From contig NZ_KB895435.1 of NCBI RefSeq assembly GCF_000374845.1, positions 1-53,406 of the forward strand: a stretch of DNA of 53,406 nucleotides. Direction: 5' to 3'. Shown here piece by piece: positions 51,469 through 53,406 of the stretch. Made by a program: the position numbers and the translations under genes. The notes below the pieces were generated by a model. That model was not told the DNA's origin and did not search any database. It saw nothing but the letters and a program-made list of their open reading frames with translations. Source of the DNA: Paenibacillus terrigena DSM 21567. Its GTDB lineage: Bacteria > Bacillota > Bacilli > Paenibacillales > Paenibacillaceae. The stretch's first letter is position 1. Each line of letters opens with the position of its first letter.

Positions 51469-51505
51469 AAGCCGTAAACCCTTAATTATCAAAGGTTTAC
51501 GGCTT
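51469..51505. terminator. Bidirectional hairpin terminator
   Basis: AAGCCGTAAACC (51469-51480) / GGTTTACGGCTT (51494-51505), 12 bp. From here to 51733 I see no gene, only the dyad at 51626. Confidence 0.7.
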
Positions 51506-51625
51506 ATTATCTATACAATCAATTTATGTAATATAAGAATTGATGGCGTCCAAGAAGGAAGGCCGTTATCGTCATACTCGCGTTGCGATCCGTTGTATTC
51601 TTAATTTCTATAGCGAGGATCAGAG

Positions 51626-51672
51626 ATGATTATCTTGATTCCAATATAGTGGAATCACCAGTAACAATCATC
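51626..51672. repeat. Nested dyad upstream of yjcZ
   Basis: GATGATT/AATCATC encloses GATTCCA/TGGAATC. It lies about 60 nt before the small spore protein gene and could be an operator or an RNA structure. Confidence 0.4.
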
Positions 51673-51733
51673 CAAACAAAGTGAGATCATCCTCCATAAC
51701 ATAACGTGTACTCAAAAATAGGGAGGTGTTGAC

Positions 51734-51847
51734 ATGAGCGATTTACGTGGAGGTTTGTTTACAAACACTAGTACTATTCTTGTATTGTTCATCTTGTTAG
51801 TTATTGTCGCTTGCGCTTGCTGTGGTTTTGGTGGTTTTGGTATCTAA
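51734..51847 (+). CDS. yjcZ: YjcZ-family small sporulation protein, 37 aa
   Basis: MSDLRGGLFTNTSTILVLFI followed by LLVIVACACCGFGGFGI: a single hydrophobic helix and a Cys/Gly-rich end, the pattern of YjcZ small spore proteins. GGGAGGTG lies 6 nt before the ATG. Too short for usual ORF calling. Confidence 0.8.
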   Translation: MSDLRGGLFTNTSTILVLFILLVIVACACCGFGGFGI

Positions 51848-51966
51848 CAATGCCTATATAGTACAGTAAGTGCCTATTGTCTATAATATGATATTTGAAA
51901 TGAAAAGAGCCTTGGAGTAGGGGCACACTTAACGCATTCTTTGCACAATATTTCTAGCTCATACAG

Positions 51967-52310
51967 TCACCTTTTTAAAGCATGGTTGCCAACTTCTGTG
52001 GCACTGTGCTTTTTTATTTGTACTACAGAATAAAAAGCCTCGGAGTGATCCGGTTTTCCGACATTCGAATGCGATTGGCTCTTTTTGCCGAGCTCTTTCA
52101 TTGCCGCTTCAAACTGCGGAACTTTGTCGGTAATCACCGGATCTAACTCGCCATAGTGGCCCAGAACCGGACATTCGATTAATAGGACAGCTCTTCCTTC
52201 TGAATCGGCAATCCATAAAAGATGACAGCAGCGTTCAAGGAAAGAGTCCCGGCTTTCAAGTAGCGCTGACAACATTCAGCCCATTTAAAATCCGTCGGCG
52301 CCAATGCGAC
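51967..52310 (-). pseudogene. Dienelactone hydrolase remnant, frameshifted
   Basis: CPVLGHYGELDPVITDKVPQ and FEAAMKELGKKSQSH match the C-terminal half of dienelactone hydrolases. The preceding piece (YLKAGTLSLNAAVIFYGLPI) is in another frame, and the N-terminal part and nucleophile region are missing. A dead gene fragment. Confidence 0.65.
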
Positions 52311-52327
52311 TTCCCTTTGTTTCCGGA

Positions 52328-52849
52328 TTATTTTCGATTGTTTAGAATGCTCTGGACAATAGAATCCAATTTGGAATCAAGAAAAAGACCATATGGGTAT
52401 AGGGCAGGATTCAGCGCTGCCAGAAAAGATGACGGACGATCATATCCAATAATTGCGCCATTCGGGTTACCGTTATCATAAAGACATACTCGGAAAGGAA
52501 CGTATAAGCTGGCTCGAATATCAATGGCAAGTATGGGTTCAGCAAAGACTCCGTTGCCAATTAAATACATACGACATTTTTTGATACCATTTTTAAGTGA
52601 CATTAATTGACCTTGATCCACATGAAAAAAAATCGCAAACCCATGTGGACCTGCCATTTGTTGAAAAGCTTTCTCCACCTTCTCCCAAGACGCTTTTTCT
52701 TTGACAAGTGTATTTTGGATTACAGGATCCCATCGTCCCAATTCCCGCTCAAATGCTACTACAAGGGCTTCATAGCTTAGACCTGTTGTGATATCCTCTC
52801 GAATGATTGATGTATGGGTAATTGCCTTGTATGGACCAAAGTGCATCAT
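52328..52849 (-). CDS. DUF302 domain protein, 173 aa
   Basis: Residues 25-150 match the DUF302 fold (ITTGLSYEALVVAFERELG, GFAIFFHVDQGQLM, CRMYLIGNGVFAEPILAIDI, PFRVCLYDN). The family is small, soluble and of unknown function. GAAAGGA precedes ATG 52849; the next ATG (52846) is equally possible. Confidence 0.8.
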   Translation of the reverse strand: MMHFGPYKAITHTSIIREDITTGLSYEALVVAFERELGRWDPVIQNTLVKEKASWEKVEKAFQQMAGPHGFAIFFHVDQGQLMSLKNGIKKCRMYLIGNGVFAEPILAIDIRASLYVPFRVCLYDNGNPNGAIIGYDRPSSFLAALNPALYPYGLFLDSKLDSIVQSILNNRK

Positions 52850-52855
52850 AATCAT

Positions 52856-53176
52856 CCTTTCATGAAAAAACGACTTTAGATTAATCTATGCCCCTGCCCA
52901 AGAATTGCTTCAAGACTGAGAAATATCTCGATGGGAAAGTCATCATAGACCATTTTGAAGGAACATTCCCGGATGTAGCTGATTTAGCTTAATACCATCC
53001 TTTCTATCCTAGTCCGTTCGGTAATCGGTCAATGTTCTTGACATTGCCAAATGACAAGAACTTGATCCGATATTCAAAAAGCCCGCGATTTTGATATTAT
53101 CCCCTTATGGTTGACAGTGAAGAAAAGTCCACTGGTATACAATGGACTTGAAAGCTGCAACCGGAGGGGATTTTTC
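52856..53176. other. Intergenic region before the IS3-type transposase
   Basis: A 34-aa frame (52888-52992, including CFKTEKYLDGKVIIDHFEGT) has no ribosome binding site and looks like a leftover C-terminal piece. The rest holds the inverted repeat at 53034-53061. Confidence 0.4.
53034..53061. repeat. Inverted repeat
   Basis: GTTCTTGACATT (53034-53045) and AATGACAAGAAC (53050-53061), 12-nt arms with one mismatch. A regulatory dyad near the insertion sequence; not clearly its terminal repeat. Confidence 0.35.
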
Positions 53177-53406
53177 ATGGCAAAAAAGGGACAAGTATTC
53201 ATCCAATACACGGAACAATTAAAAAACGAAGCCATTCGACTTTATGAGTCAGGGGTAAGTTCTCGAGAAGTAGCGAAGCAATTGAATATACGTAGTAAAT
53301 GTCAGGTGCTCGTTTGGGTTAAGAAGTCTCAAAAAGGAGTTTCGTTAGAAGATGGTCGTGGACAGAACACTTTCCACAAAGGACGGCCTAAAACGAAGTT
53401 TGCAAG
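53177..53406 (+). CDS. IS3-type transposase OrfA, partial at window edge
   Basis: MAKKGQVFIQYTEQLKNEAI followed by LYESGVSSREVAKQLNI is the helix-turn-helix N-terminus of IS3-type OrfA proteins, then WVKKSQKG and a basic region. GGAGGGG lies 7 nt before ATG 53177. The frame runs off the window end; orfB with the DDE domain would follow. Confidence 0.8.
   Translation, partial: MAKKGQVFIQYTEQLKNEAIRLYESGVSSREVAKQLNIRSKCQVLVWVKKSQKGVSLEDGRGQNTFHKGRPKTKFA

Noticed and set aside
51407-51604. 65-aa plus-strand ORF
   Set aside because: It runs through the terminator hairpin 51469-51505 and has no ribosome binding site.

Overview
The window is about 53.4 kb of a moderate-GC genome from a spore-forming Bacillales bacterium, most likely Paenibacillaceae. 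Supporting evidence is a bacilliredoxin-like YtxJ, a YhcN/YlaJ sporulation lipoprotein, a YjcZ small spore protein, several CgeB-like spore maturation proteins, a DUF1360 protein and an SLH-anchored surface protein. I see no rRNA, tRNA, CRISPR array or phage structural genes.

Layout. (1) 0-4.1 kb: yjdF, a 280-aa tyrosine recombinase and a run of small plus-strand genes separated by a recurring structured element, ending in debris (DUF6199 remnant, IS1595-type transposase remnant). (2) 4.7-31.9 kb: a spore-surface glycosylation island. It has CgeB-like proteins, coat/exosporium-like proteins (one tandem pair), two large predicted beta-propeller/coiled-coil proteins, GT4 and GT2 glycosyltransferases, a DUF4214-GT2-GT4 fusion, three sugar-type methyltransferases (CmcI, Methyltransf_24, TylF) and GDP-sugar genes (gmd, rmd, manC). 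manC, gmd and rmd would make GDP-rhamnose, the glycosyltransferases would build a glycan and the methyltransferases could cap it. (3) 32.1-37.8 kb: YIP1-like membrane protein, YhcN/YlaJ lipoprotein, a solitary phage-type integrase, a frameshifted lactate monooxygenase-like gene and an alpha/beta hydrolase. (4) 38.0-39.0 kb: more structured elements with small genes, then a dnaA fragment. (5) 40.3-46.7 kb: one 2114-aa multidomain S-layer-anchored protein behind an attenuator-like hairpin and a LacI-type palindrome. (6) 47-53.4 kb: further elements with small genes (two carrying single frameshifts), NIPSNAP, VOC, YjcZ and DUF302 genes, a dienelactone hydrolase remnant and the start of an IS3-type transposase.

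The most interesting signal is the recurring element. A complete unit has box A (core CTAACGGGACACGATAG, 17 nt, inside short inverted arms), then a hairpin whose sequence differs in every copy, then box B (core CTAACGGGCAGTTTAG, 16 nt, with the same kind of arms). Box A follows the stop codon of one small plus-strand gene and box B precedes the next gene. A and B always have the same order and orientation, and A is always one base longer than B. If one strand folds, the A arms can pair with the B arms around two unpaired GGG-spacers, with the variable hairpin at the tip. That is the architecture of integron attC sites, although the sequence is not canonical attC. The 280-aa recombinase sits between an A-half and a B-half. 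I propose a cassette system built on a tyrosine recombinase in a Firmicute; the function is inference.

Several genes carry single-base frameshifts, some in homopolymers. Either the accessory genes are decaying or the assembly has indel errors.
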